A DNA stretch of 64,000 bases, from assembly GCF_030272615.1 (NCBI RefSeq), contig NC_081407.1, positions 438,863,230 through 438,927,229 of the forward strand. The letters run 5' to 3'. Below are positions 45,661 through 57,322 of the stretch, piece after piece. The stretch comes from Cryptomeria japonica. Its lineage: Eukaryota; Streptophyta; Pinopsida; Cupressales; Cupressaceae. The notes under the pieces were generated by a model, which worked only from the letters and a program-made list of their open reading frames with translations, was not told the DNA's origin and made no database searches. How positions within the stretch are numbered: the first letter of the stretch is position 1; the number at the start of each line of letters is the position of its first letter. A program made the position numbers and the translations under genes.

Positions 45661-46130
45661 GATGATCATCCCATGTTGACAGATTTTCCGGATGAATCAA
45701 TCTTTGCTCTTACATCTTCTAATGAATGGAAGTTATACTTTGATGGGTCCCATACCAAGTTTGGATCCGGAGCAGGCATATTGTTTGTCACCCCTCAAGG
45801 TGATGCTATTCCCAAGTCCTACAAGATAATTTTTCATTGTACCAATAACATTGCAGAGTATGAAGCACTGGTCACAGGACTCCGAGTAGTGGTCCACTAG
45901 AACATCACACATTTACAAGTCTATGGAGATTCTCAATTAGTCATTCGACAAGTGAATGATGACTACGAAACAAAAGATGAAAAGCTTATTCCCTACAAGC
46001 ATATGGTAGATTTCTTCAAGACAAAATTCATGGCTATCTATTTCAGTCAAGTTCCAAGAATTCAAAACAAGTCGGCAGATGCGATGGCTACAATTGCTTC
46101 CATGTTGAATATGCCCCACAATATGGACAA
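45661..46130 (+). pseudogene. Second, archaeal-type RNase H
   Basis: WKLYFDGSHTKFGSGAGILF supplies the DGS active-site Asp near 45736. HCTNNIAEYEALVTGLRVVV holds the Glu, VYGDSQLVIRQVNDDYETKD the next Asp, and NKSADAMATIASM the C-terminal Asp. A second RNase H between the Ty3-type domain and integrase is a mark of the Tat lineage. One TAG at 45898-45900 interrupts it where Gln fits; all four acidic positions are visible. Confidence 0.88.
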
Positions 46131-47271
46131 ATGTGAATTTTTGGTCAAACAGTTGCTTGTCCCTTCTTTTGAAATTCTGATAGCAGATGTGATGTGTGTT
46201 CTTGTTGGCCCTAACTCCCCATGGTACAATGATGTCTATCAATATTTAAAATCCCAAACCTTACCACCTAACCTTTCCGCTAACCAACGTCGAGCTTTCA
46301 TCCAACAGACAGCCAAATATGTCATCATTGCCGACACCCTTTACCGTCATTCCTTTGACCATACCCTCCTCAAGTGTTTGGATTCTGATGAAGTACAAAT
46401 GGCTTTACATGAGGTTCATGATGGTATATGTGGGGGCCATTTCAATGGTCTGAGCTTAGCCAAAAAGTTGATTCATGCTGAGTATTATTGGCCCACTCTG
46501 GAAAAAGATGTTCACGATTTTGTTAAAAAGTGCTACAAATGCCAGATCCATGGAAATTACATTCACGCACCATCCCAAGAGCTTCATTCTGTCATATCTC
46601 CATGGCCCTTTTCTCAATGGGGATTGGATCTTATCGACAAGATTCACCCGACATCTGCAAATGGACACAAGTTTATCATTATAGCCACAGAGTATTTTAC
46701 AAAATGGATCGAAGCTATCCCCATGACCTATATCACTGGTGTGCAAATTTCAAAATTCCTATTGAATTATATCATATGCCGATATGGGGTCCCCCTTGCC
46801 ATAGTCACAGATAATGGTTGTCCCTTCAAGAATAAAGATGTCAAGGAACTTTGTGAAAAGTTTCATATCCAACACCGTTTCTCCAGTCCATACTATCCAC
46901 ATGGTAATGGTCAAGCCGAAGCATCAAATAAAACCATTATCAAGATCTTGAAAAAGGTTGTCAATGACGCTGGTCGAGATTGGCATGTACAGTTGAATCC
47001 AACACTATGGGCTTATCGCACTTCTATCCGCACACCCACTGGCGCAACACCTTATTCCTTGGTGTATGGTGCGGAAGCCATTTTACCCTTGAAAGTGGAG
47101 ATTCCTTCTTTGCGTGTTTCCTTGCAACATCTGATTGATGATGAGACACATAGAGTCTCTCGGTTGCATCAGCTTGAGATGTTAGATGAGAAACGTCAGA
47201 CAGCTCTGACACATTTGCAAGCATATCAAAACCGTCTCCGTCGCTCTTATAATAAGAAAGTCAAAGGGTGA
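46131..47271 (+). pseudogene. Integrase of the Tat/Ogre-type element
   Basis: HHCC zinc finger: ALHEVHDGICGGHFNG and CYKCQIHGNY. Core: WGLDLIDKIHPTSANGHKFI (first Asp), IICRYGVPLAIVTDNGCPFK (second Asp) and YPHGNGQAEASNKTIIKILK (Glu). GKPY-like TPYSLVYGAEAILPLKVEIP and a helical C-terminal tail follow. The frame is open from 45952 to the TGA at 47269-47271, which replaces an expected Arg before HFEVGDLVL. Confidence 0.93.
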
Positions 47272-47559
47272 CACTTCGAAGTGGGAGATCTGGTTTTAAA
47301 GGCAAACCCCAAGAATGCACAATCTACTGACATCATCAAAGGCGAGTTTGAACCTAATTGGGTTGGGCCTTTTATAGTGATTGTAGCCTATGGCTCGGGG
47401 GCATATCAGCTTGCCACTCCAAAAGGTGAACCTTTATCCGATCCTGTAAATAGCATGCACCTTTGCAAGTACTGGGCATATTTCTATCAACAGTTTTTCA
47501 AGTATGATCCTGAAAAAATACAAAAAAATCAAAAAAGCAAAAAAATACAAAAAAAGTGA
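47272..47559 (+). pseudogene. Integrase C-terminal domain
   Basis: Same frame as integrase after one TGA: VGDLVLKANPKN, EPNWVGPFIVIVAYGSGAYQ and LCKYWAYFY. This is the DNA-binding SH3-like tail with the GPF motif. It ends in a Lys/Gln/Asn-rich run and a TGA at 47557-47559, the natural end of pol. Confidence 0.85.
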
Positions 47560-49375
47560 AAAACAAAAAAAAAAAAAAAGAAAAGAAAAAAGTAAAGGAA
47601 AATGATTCACCCTCTAGTGAAAACTTGGCAAATAGGCGCTTTGGGCAAGTACCATGGTAAAAACCTGGCAAACAGGCGCCATGTGTAAAATGATCATTGC
47701 TCTGTCATCTATCATGACCTCTAGCTATGCTTTCTCTCTGCAGGTTTATCATGTCTATCCTCGTCTTGACCCAATGTTCTATTTCAGGCCTGTGAGTGGT
47801 CAACATCATTGTCTTGCATATTTCATTTCTTGTGCATATGTTTTAGTCCTAGCCTCTATATATGTCTTTCAGATGTGCATTGGGTGTGTTCCCCTTGTCC
47901 TGATCAATCACTGGAACTTTTGAATTTAAAATGTCTTGAAATAATCCAAAAAAAATTGAAAAATGTCTTGAAAAAAACATAAAAATTGAAAAATGTCCTG
48001 AATAAGTCCCTAAAAAGTCATAAAAAGTCTTGAAAAAAATGAACAAAAACATTATTAAACTCAAAAAATTTTTTTTTAAAAAATCCCCTTTGTGCATAGA
48101 CAGATCACTGAGCATCCCTCCAACGACATGCAGTCACACACTATGCTTTATTGCAAATCACGCCTTAATAGATAAACTTTTTCAATCAAACCAGACATTC
48201 AAACTGATCTTAATTGTCATATCACTCGAACATCAACATCAATATCATTTGACCTTGTCACTACTATCATGGGTCTTATACAAGGTGTGGTATACTCGAA
48301 ACTAGACTGTGTCCTGTCTTAGACGGGGTACCGCATGTCCTGAAACTAGACAGCATGATCATCCTATCAACACTTTCAACTTTTGACAATGAAGATCAAG
48401 ATGTTTGTTTGACTTGTTGGAATTAGCAAGTCTTATTATTTATTGATTTATCTTCGATCATGTTCCTATGTTGCTCGATGATGTCACTGAATGATTTAGA
48501 GTGACCGGGATGGTTCATGGTCCCTTTCTTTTTTGTTGTTGTGATTGTTGTTTGTCTACGATGTGTCTGTCTTTTGCAAAAAGGGTTTCATTTCAGCTCT
48601 GGCCTTCAATGCCATGATGCTACGCATCCATTTTTCTACATTAAAATAAAGGTTCTCACCTATGACGTGCATTACTCAAAGCAATTTTTTATTCGTCTCT
48701 AACTGTCCTCTGTTTCATTTCTTCTTACTAACATTTCTTCCGTCAGTTCAATCTCATTCTCTGATCTCCACACACATATGTTGCATCCTGCATTCATTGG
48801 TTAGTACATTTTCATTATATCAAACATCACATCGAGCATCATATCAAGCATTTTATCCATTTCATATTATCAACGCATCACAAACACATAAAATATATAT
48901 CCATACATGTTCCACAATGGTACATAACCAGTGCATACACCATCCATACATGGAAAATAACTATAAGTCATAACACATTGCATCCCATCATGTCGATGCA
49001 TATCATATCATATATCCACATAATATCGGAGTACAAAATTGGACTGTCTATCCTAAGTATGGCCCGCAGGCTGACTACATAATGTCAAACTACATCTGTC
49101 TCTGTCCTAAGGAGCACATGCCTCTGTCACTGGGTGCTCCCTCTATCCTCCTCATCCCTGCCATGTCTCAAGGATGATGTCCCTCCTGTCCAAGGTCCTG
49201 GCTGTGGTGGTCTCATAGGTCCACTCACCCCCATGCTGCTCACTGACCTCCGAGAGCATGCCCTGCTCTCTGTCCTCGATCGTGCCCGATATGATGATGC
49301 TATCTACTCTAGTGGAACTGCACTCTCATATAGTGTCCTCCAATGGTGTATCTCCTCTCGAGTCTCTACCAACAT
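47560..49375 (+). other. 3' untranslated region of the Tat/Ogre-type element
   Basis: A-rich from 47562 with a direct repeat (aaaacttggcaaataggcgc / aaaacctggcaaacaggcgc at 47620 and 47657). Near 47930-48060 there are repeats of gaaaaatgtcttgaa. No coding sequence recognised; ORFs at 48662-48973 and 49134-49454 look like chance. Confidence 0.5.
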
Positions 49376-50908
49376 CTATGCCATCTCACATGCACTGGCG
49401 TCCCTAATCGACCCAATATACTCAGTGACTCTCTGTTCTTCTCGTTGTGCCTGAGCTATTGTTGTATCTCGAGCCACTATAAGTCTAGCTATCTCTGCTC
49501 TGAACTGATCTTTCTCTATCCTCAAGATGCCATTTTGTCTCTCTAATGTCACAATATGATCATACTGACTCGCTATGGTAGCCCTGCACATCTCCATCTC
49601 CTCTATCCTAGCTGTCTCCAGCTCTATGGGTATATCCTGCAATGATTTCTGATCGACTGAGTCTGGCTCATAATCATCATCCCCCTCATCATTTCTATCC
49701 TCATCATCCCCCTCATCCTCATCATAGTCCTCATCCTCCTCTTTCTCATCATCTCCCTCCTCCTCTCCTGCGAGTGGGAAGTCCTCCTGTCTCCTCGATA
49801 CCGAAATATCAAGATCAGTCAATGGCACTGGCTGTCGTCGTGCAAACCATCGCTCATACTCCTTTGTCATCCTGGCATCCACCGCATCTAATCTTGAATC
49901 CCACTATCTCTGCTATAGCTATGTGAAGTCAGCATATGCTATGTGTGGCCGAATCATTCTCCCCCACTAACTCGTCTCTCTGTGAGATCGGGCAAAGTGT
50001 GTAGTCCCTCTGGGTACATCCTGCTTCTCTCCAAACTGTCATCTGACTCTCTCTGGCAGGTACATCTCAATCACTCTCTGGCAATTCACTAGTCACCCAA
50101 TCAAGTATCTCTCCTGTCTGCAATACGATAGCTTATCACTATCATCTGACCATCCAAGGCAATCAAGATATGGCCTCCATGTGAACTCCCTCAATCTGTC
50201 TAGCTCATGTCGCCAATACAATATGTATCCGAAAGGACCCTATCTCAGTGCTCCCCCATAGCAGTACACATATGGTCAATGTGGTAATACCTGTCTCTCT
50301 GCAATCGGTCAACATATGGCTATGTGCTCAAATGCCCATACCTGTAATAGTGTGACTCCACAGCTCAAAGTCTGCACTCCCTGATATGTTATCTGATGCA
50401 GCTGAAAATATAGCATAGCAAGTACACATGGTCCCCATGCATACACCATCCCCTCTATTGCCATCTGCTCTAGCACTCTTCCCCATCCAATAGGGAATCC
50501 ATGTCCTCGTCTATCTCCTGCTAATAGACATGCTATCACCACTACTATCACCACATATCGCTAACCATACTCTGATGCCATTGTCTCCCAGCCAATCTCC
50601 CTCTCTATGATATCCAGATCATCTGCGTCGCACTCAAATAATCTACACAAAGTGTCTCTCCCTGTCACTGGGTCATACTCTATCATCTCCCCATGAATCA
50701 GAATGCGGAGGATATGCCATACATCCTCTAGTGTCACAGTCGCCTCTCCAGTCGCCAGATGGAAAGAGGAGGTCTCTGAATGCCATTGCTCTGCCAATGC
50801 AGTGAGTAGTCCTATGTTTGCCCTAATCTCAAGCATGAATGTGATATAGTATATTCCAAGTCCTGCTAGTGTATCTCTATCCATGCTCCTGAGTCTATGT
50901 CGTAACAT
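49376..50908 (-). pseudogene. Antisense ORF resembling the plant mobile domain (PMD)
   Basis: One minus-strand frame runs 511 codons from the Met at 50908 without a frameshift but with about ten in-frame stops (first TAG 50561-50563, then TGA 50309-50311 and others to about 49889). The N-terminal part, LLTALAEQWHSETSSFHLAT then GEATVTLEDVWHILRI and IHGEMIEYDPVTG, matches the PMD pattern (a W-x-x-E-T-x-x-F-H-x-x-x-G-E-x-T-x-T-L-E-D core). The middle has LDRLREFTWRPYLDCLGWSD and VIEMYLPERVR. The C-terminal part is an acidic run (EEGDDEKEEDEDYDEDEGDD) and a coiled-coil-like segment (RIEEMEMCRATIASQYDHIV). PMD genes are known both in host genomes and inside transposons. Function unknown. Confidence 0.72.
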
Positions 50909-51756
50909 GAAGCAGTCAAAGTTGGTTCTCCCGAGTGATCAATGGATACTGTCGACTCTGCATCACAATTGGGGCACATTTTGTCATTTTTAAGGTTTGC
51001 TCCTATGGGCTTCATTTCCTTGTTTCATGTCCAAATCAGGGTGTTTCTAATCTATTTTGACCTATCCTATTCTTATCCCCCCTTTTTGGATCATTCGCAT
51101 GTTGTTTTTGGCCAAATTAGGGTTCCCCATGCACAATTGCACCTGTGTGCTAAGTCCTGCGCCTGTGTACCCTACACAAGCGCAGGTTACCTTACACAAG
51201 CAGAGGATGCACTCACACAGGCGCAAAAGTCAGTTTCTGCATTCCCTGTGGGCCCCGCAATGTCCCGCAAACGATCAAAATTCATAAAATTGACAATATG
51301 GGTTTTTGAGATACATACTGCTGCTCCCGCATCGTCCGATCGTCTATAGGTGTGTACACATTCTCCAAGGTGATTTTCCATTGGAATGTTTGCCATCTCT
51401 CTACAAGTGTCTGTTTCCAGAGCAACAAATCCTCTTCTTGGGCTAGTGCAAATGAGCAATTTTCACTCTCTTTTTCTCATTTATAGATCTTTGTCAGTGC
51501 ATAGATGGACATGCACTCTCTCCATCTCATGTCGGTCGTGGTCTTTTGCACCTTCAATTGCTTGTCAATCGTATATCCGATCTCCGATTTTCAGTCTGTT
51601 TGCTCCTATCATGTTCTGTCATTCTTATCAATCACTTGGCCTCTTTTCTAGGATTTTTCTAGCCAATTCCTCGAGGGGGCATGCATATGTCATTATTATT
51701 GTTTGGGGCATTTTCATTATTTTTCTTTGAAACAATGCTTAAAATTGCATTGTCTC
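50909..51756 (+). other. Non-coding stretch before the 3' LTR
   Basis: Contains GCGCCTGTGT words in both orientations (51140-51230), mirroring the leader. If the antisense gene was transcribed, its promoter would lie here. No clear TATA box was selected. Confidence 0.4.
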
Positions 51757-51770
51757 AAAGAGGGGCAAAA
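51757..51770 (+). promoter_or_regulatory. Polypurine tract of the Tat/Ogre-type element
   Basis: AAAGAGGGGCAAAA directly precedes TGTAGACACC of the 3' LTR. This is the plus-strand primer position. Confidence 0.8.
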
Positions 51771-53148
51771 TGTAGACACCTAAAAATGGTCAACGCTTGC
51801 GGAGTCATACTTTAACATTTGCGCATTGCCTTATTTTAGGGTTTTTGTGTCGCATTAACATTTCTCCTATGTCATGCACTTGGTCTTTATCATTTGTGAG
51901 CATCGAGTTCTTCTTCTGCATTCTTTAGGTTTCTCGCTTTCAAATTTGGTCTTGTCGATAACAATCTTCAATCATGATTTTGGTCAATCTTATCCTGTCG
52001 CATCAATGTGCGTGCTCATTTGTCATCATTTTGGACATCGTCAATCCTAATTAGGGTTTTGTCCTCTTATCAATCTTGTCATTTTGCGATCAATTTGTCA
52101 TCGATTGTTGTTCTCTTATCAATCTTATCATTTTACGATCAATTTGTCATCGATCGATGTCCTCTTTTCAATCTTGTCATTTTGCGATCAATTTGTCATC
52201 GATCGTTGTCCTTCTCAATCGGGTCAATTTGGATCAATTTGTCATTGTTCCTCGTCAATTGGTGTATTTGTCAATCAAATCACTTATCAACATTGGTCTT
52301 TTATCAATTCAAAATCATGATCGAATCGACATCAAATCAATCTTACATCAAGACCTAATTGTCATCCTTGCATTTCTAATCTATCTTCTAGGGTTTCATG
52401 ATTTATTCATTTAACCTTGTTTTTCATTTTCTCTCCATTTTCTCTTTAGGATAAATGATTTATTTATTTATCCTAAGTCTTCTTGACACAATTAAATGTT
52501 TATTTAATTGGCTAATTAATTCCTCCTATTTTTGTATATTAATTAATTTACCTAATTTGCATCAATTTCCTAATTTCCAAGTCATCATTTGTAACCTAAT
52601 TTTCTAATTTCTCTTAAATTCCTAAATGTCTATTTCTATTTCAAATTCTTGTCATAAATCCTTGCATAGCAATTTGTCATAAATTGTCATAAATTGTCAT
52701 AAATCCTTGCATAGCAATTTGTCATAAACATGTCATAATTTTGCTATTCTTGATTTGAATTTCCATTCGAATCAATTTCATGCTAATCTGATATTTTCTC
52801 CAATTTTTCTATAAATTGGATGAATTTCTTCAATCAAGGCCCCTGATCCCTGGACGAATCAATCATGCTTCTAGTATTCTTACACTATCGTATTGTCTAC
52901 TTGCTTTCACAACATGCTTATGCACTAGTAGGTGAGATCCACAAACAAAACTATTTGAAGGAGAAAGAAGGACAATGGAGCCACATGAAGGAGACATTTG
53001 CATTTTGTTTGCTTAGTTTTCAATCTTGAATGTCTTGTTTTCATGTTTTCATTGAGTGTAATTAGGATTGGTCATTGCAATTTAGTTTTCATGATTGAAC
53101 TAGGCTATTGTTTATTTGCTTTGATGATTTCCACATTTCCTATCTACA
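51771..53148 (+). repeat. 3' LTR of the Tat/Ogre-type element
   Basis: TGTAGACACC to TTTCCTATCTACA, colinear with 35824-37223. It lacks ~18 bp (a second aattaatgaatgagaaatt stretch) relative to the 5' copy near 52545. Followed by the duplication atcct. Confidence 0.92.
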
Positions 53149-53153
53149 ATCCT

Positions 53154-54112
53154 CTATTAATGAAAGGATTCTTATATCACTATTTGATAGGTAGATAAAC
53201 ATTCATCTACATGTTTATGCAAGTTCATGTTTCAATCAGCTACAAGAACATGGTTGTTGTTACACTCTCCTAAGCTACAAGAATACCAATATTGTTGCAC
53301 TCTCTTTGACTACAAGATAGGAATTTGTACCATTAGATCCATAATTCATTTTCTATAAAATTGGTTAGTCCTTGAAAAAATTGCCATCATGAAAACCATA
53401 CAATCGTATCATATTTTAACCAATAAACATGCACATAGGTAAATGTTTAACATTCCATTAATAACTATGTTCAATGTTTAATGTTTATACCAACTTAAGA
53501 AAGTATTATAATATATATAAAATTTCAGATTGTTTTTAGGATTATATAGATAATAGAGGCAATTAAAAGGACAATTGAGGGACTCATCGCTCTCCTTGGC
53601 TTAAGTCCCTTATTTCCCTCAAGAAGGAAGCAGAATTTGATTGAACATTAAAGCCAACTCTCAAAAGTCTCATAGGGTGGTGATGTCATTTTGTTGAGTC
53701 TATAGGATCTAGTAAAATACTTTCATTTTGTGTAACGTATTCCACCTTGTATCTTCTACTTCCTCATCATAGGGTGAACTCCCTTGCCAATATGGGACAA
53801 GCCACCATAACAATGGTGGTTCAAATAGTAGATCACCCACAACATCCTAGATTCTCCAGCTATCTTCATGTATTTGTGTGACCTTATTCTTATGTGGTAA
53901 TTATACAAGGAGTGGGGATCTTTTCCTTTTAACTCATGAATAATTTCATTCCCTCTACTTGCTACAAATCGAAAAACCTCCCTTTCTTCAGTTATTTCCA
54001 ACTATACAAACATAACATGGCTATGCCATATGGTTGTGAAAATAAGATCTTAACTATCTGACCTCCTTGCAATTGCAAACCAAGAGTTTATTATCTTGTT
54101 AAGTCTTCCTAA
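53154..54112. other. AT-rich flank; one doubtful coding fragment
   Basis: Continuation of the DNA into which the gypsy element inserted. No mobile-element domain. Contains the minus-strand ORF at 53756-54001, listed separately. A short repeat, gctacaagaa, occurs at about 53241 and 53273. Confidence 0.4.
53756..54001 (-). CDS. Possible exon fragment of unknown protein
   Basis: An 81-codon frame with normal-looking composition (EREVFRFVASRGNEIIHELK, DPHSLYNYHIRIRSHKYMKI, LWVIYYLNHHC). The preceding bases tgtttgtatag could be a splice acceptor. No family recognised. It may be a captured gene fragment or chance; codon pattern is the only support. Confidence 0.22.
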   Translation of the reverse strand: MEITEEREVFRFVASRGNEIIHELKGKDPHSLYNYHIRIRSHKYMKIAGESRMLWVIYYLNHHCYGGLSHIGKGVHPMMRK

Positions 54113-54220
54113 TTGTCTCTCTCTCTATCCCTCCTTCCCTCTCCACTTTTCTCTATCTCACCTTTCTCTCTCTTCTCTATCTCACTCGCTCTCCTTCCCT
54201 ATCTACTTATCTCTATCTCT

Positions 54221-54251
<31 letters not shown>

Positions 54252-54909
54252 CTCTCCTTCCCTCTCCACCTTTCTCTCTCCCACACTCTCTATTGATATC
54301 TCCCTCTCTAATTATATCTATCTCCCTCTCCTCCCTATCTCTATCTCTCTTGTCTCCCTCTCTCTACCTATTTCTCCCCCTTCTCTCTATCTCTCTCCTT
54401 CACTCTCTAATTATCTCTATCTTATATCTCCCTCTATCCCTACCACCCTCCTTCCTTCTCCACTTATTTCTCTCTCCCCTTCACTCTCTACTTTTCTTCC
54501 TCACCTTCACTCTTTTCTTATATCTAAACTTATCTATATCATTGGATACATATCCCTCTCTCCTTCCCTATCTACTTCTCTCAACTAGAGAAAGATGTGA
54601 GATAGAGAGAAAAATAGATTAGGGAGGAAGTTAGGTAGATAAAGGGAAAGGGAGGAGGGAGAGAGAGAGAGAGAAGTGGATAGAGAGAGAGAGAAAGAGA
54701 TATGGATAGAAAGTAAAGAGAAGGATCTATAAAGAGAGAGTAGGGAGGGAGAGAGTGGTATGTAGAGAGGGATAAAGTGAGAGGCAGGAGAGAGAGGTAG
54801 GGAGGGAGAGATATGTAGAGAAATAGAGAGGGAGAGGAAGAGGGAGAGAGGGAGAAAGAAAAAGAGAGAGGGAGAGGGAGAGCAATATGGGAAGGTAGGG
54901 AGAGGTATG

Positions 54910-54998
<89 letters not shown>

Positions 54999-55560
54999 CG
55001 ATATGGAGAGAGAGAGAGTGAGAGAGAGAGAGAGAAGTGGAGAGGGATGGAGGGAGAGGTGTGTAGAGGGAGAATGAAGATATAGATAAGTGTGAAGTAG
55101 AGAGAGAAAGAGAGAGATAGAGACAACAAAAGAGGGAATGAGGAAGGGAGGTACAGAGAGGTATGTAGAGAGAGAGAAGTGGAAAGGGAAGAAGGGAGGG
55201 ACAAAGAGATATGTAGAGAGAGAGAGGGGGGAGTGGTATGTAGAGAAATAGAAGTAGGGAAGGAGTGAAGGGTATGTATGTACAAAGAGGGAGAGGGGAA
55301 ATAGAGAATTAGAGAGAGTGAGAGATAATGCTGGTAGGAGTCTTCTAATTATTGAAATTTGACTATCTAAACAATTATAAAATCTAGATCTTAGGGGAGA
55401 GAGGAGAGAGGAGAGAGTGAGATAGAGAGATAGGTAGAGAGCGAGGAGGAGAGAGGTAGAGTGAGAGGGAGAGTGAGAGGAAGAGTGACAGGGAGAGATA
55501 TAGGTCTAGATCTTGGGGGAGACAAATAGAGAGAGAGAGAGAGAGAGAGCTTGTTGATTA
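54113..55560. repeat. CT-to-GA mirror tract
   Basis: About 470 bp of CT-rich sequence joins about 970 bp of GA-rich sequence near 54585, including an uninterrupted (GA)n run at 54916-54964. The two halves are roughly complementary. Ser/Leu-rich ORFs on both strands are artefacts. Confidence 0.88.
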
Positions 55561-55659
55561 CTAAAGCGTTCCTATCTAAATTTTTTATAAGATCTTCTAA
55601 AACCTATAATCTACATTATATCTCCTAGAGGTCTAAAACCACTCTCAATTATCTTGCCA

Positions 55660-55745
55660 ATATATACATGAAATATAACTAAAAGTATATGAAATTTAAA
55701 AAAACATACTGAAATATCACTTATATGTTATATTTCATGTATGTA
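55660..55745. repeat. AT-rich hairpin, TIR copy 2
   Basis: Arms ATATATACATGAAATATAAC and a complementary GTTATATTTCATGTATGTA. Both arms carry the same base-pair change (CATGAAA/TTTCATG) relative to copy 1 (CATAAAA/TTTTATG). Confidence 0.8.
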
Positions 55746-55785
55746 GTCTAACGAAGAAAGAAACTCTAAGATATAAGTAGAGAGA

Positions 55786-55916
55786 AGAAGTTTTTCCTCT
55801 TCAAAATGTTGGCCTTATAGTGGTTGAGCCTAGGCTTAGCTAGAACCAAGCCATAACATCCTCACTTTATAACCATGCAGTGATCAATCCTAGGCTCAAC
55901 CACAACCAAGCCATGG
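55786..55916. repeat. Short linker with an inverted repeat
   Basis: GGTTGAGCCTAGG near 55830 and its complement CCTAGGCTCAACC near 55890 form 13-bp arms. aaccaagccat also occurs twice. It separates TIR copies 2 and 3; identity unknown. Confidence 0.5.
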
Positions 55917-56940
55917 GGTAAGTGCACAAATATGGTGGTAAAAAAGGGGGGTATAAGTGGACACTTTTTTTTTTTTTTGAAATCAGGTGAACCTGAACTT
56001 GGAGGCAAAATTTGAAAGTCATCCACTCAAGATATAAAGATAATCAAAGAACAAATATTGTATTACTCTGAATCTAGCTTCCAAACTACTAAACTTTTTC
56101 AAAATTGAATAAGATTAAGTGGGTCAAATCCTTTGTGCACGAAAAACAGACCCTAATTTTTTTCTGAAAAAACATAACATAGTGTCTGATGTGTGCATCA
56201 AAAAAGTCATAGTTAGATTTAGTATTTTGACAAATCCTTTAGCAGAAAGATATTTAAGAGTGAAAACTAGAAGATGTGTATTTTTTTGTAATTTTTTGTT
56301 GAGTATTTTTATTTTTATGATTTTTCCAATCGAGCACATCCTGAAAATTAGGTAACTGTTCATGCGTGACGCATAAGTTGCACTAAACAAATCGAAAATA
56401 CAATTTTATTTTTTTTAAATTGTAAATAATAAAGTGCACTACAATAATATATAAATTTTTTTAAATTTGGATAAGTATATCAAAACTTATTAAAAAAATT
56501 GTGCAACTATGTTTGTGAGAACTATGGAGACACTGGTAAAAGAAATTCAATAATATTATGTTATTGTTGTTCAAATTTTAAAAAAGTTATATGGTTAGAA
56601 AACTCAAAAGATGGGTGAAAATATGGTGGAAATTTTAGAAATACTCACTTGATGAAGTGTAAACCTGATGATGACAAAGTCGAGAAACTAGGTTGATAAA
56701 ATAAAACACGTCAAAAAAATAGGAAAATGGAGGGAAATCAAACTTCCAAACCATAGCTTTGTCATCTAGGCCTATTTCCAAGCCTAAATATTCAAAAGCG
56801 CGTATGGGGTACTTATGGTATAAAAAGCGCATATGGGGTACTTATGGTGTAAGAAGCGCGTACGCTCTATCTTAACTATAAACAACGCGTACACGCTATG
56901 TTTACTATAAACATCATGTACATTCTACGTTTGTTTAAGT
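55917..56940 (+). repeat. Left terminal and subterminal region of TIR copy 3
   Basis: Terminal GGTAAGTGCAC, then gtataagtggacac, a long segment shared with copy 1, and subterminal units aagcgcgtatggggtacttatgg (about 31 bp, 56795-56855) followed by aactataaacaacgcgtac units. An extra ~350-bp AT-rich block sits at about 56270-56640. Confidence 0.7.
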
Positions 56941-56944
56941 TTTG

Positions 56945-57095
56945 GGTGTGTGTATAATATGATATTGTATATATAATATGTGTATATATTTAATATATAA
57001 TTTTTATATATAATATATAATATTTATATATATATATATATATATGTATATAGTAATATATAATATATTAAGTATATATATACACACATATAAGT
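56945..57095. repeat. AT microsatellite
   Basis: TA/TATATA-rich run with (TA)n at 57026-57045, between the subterminal repeats and the CT tract. Confidence 0.85.
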
Positions 57096-57126
57096 GTATT
57101 GTCTCCCCCTCTGAAGCACATACAAG

Positions 57127-57129
57127 GTG

Positions 57130-57204
<75 letters not shown>

Positions 57205-57322
57205 ACCCTCTCTCCCTCTCCATTTCCCTCTCCCTCTCTCTCTCCCTCTCTCCCCTTCTCCCTTCCTCCATACCCCATCCCTCTCTCTCTTCTTCTCTCC
57301 CTCCCTCCTTCCATACCCCACT
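57127..57322. repeat. CT microsatellite of TIR copy 3
   Basis: Starts with an almost pure (TC)n run at 57130-57205, then imperfect CTCCC-type sequence. Equivalent in position to the CT tract next to the satellite in copy 1. Confidence 0.88.

Larger units (their letters stand above)
35824..53148 (+). mobile_element. 17.3-kb Ty3/gypsy element, Tat/Ogre type
   Basis: LTRs of 1400 and 1378 bp and a perfect 5-bp duplication, atcct, at 35819-35823 and 53149-53153. The two RNase H domains in pol, the very long 5' leader (2 kb), ORF1/gag rich in Gln, the long 3' region and an antisense ORF after integrase fit the Tat branch (Ogre, Grande and Retand relatives). By eye the first ~330 bp of the LTRs differ at about 5% of positions, mostly transitions. 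All coding parts are interrupted, largely by single in-frame stops. Confidence 0.92.
54113..55785. mobile_element. Partial copy 2 of the TIR family
   Basis: Pyrimidine-rich 54113-54580, purine-rich 54586-55560, then non-repetitive sequence (ttactaaagc to ccactctcaattatc) and the AT hairpin at 55660-55745. This is the same order and orientation as 22798-24520 of copy 1. No terminal repeat was found at either end, so it is truncated at both. Confidence 0.65.

Noticed and set aside
49134-49926. Plus-strand ORFs at 49134-49454 and 49642-49926
   Set aside because: Opposite the antisense PMD-like gene or its acidic tail; the His/Pro-rich peptide is the complement of the Asp/Glu-rich run.
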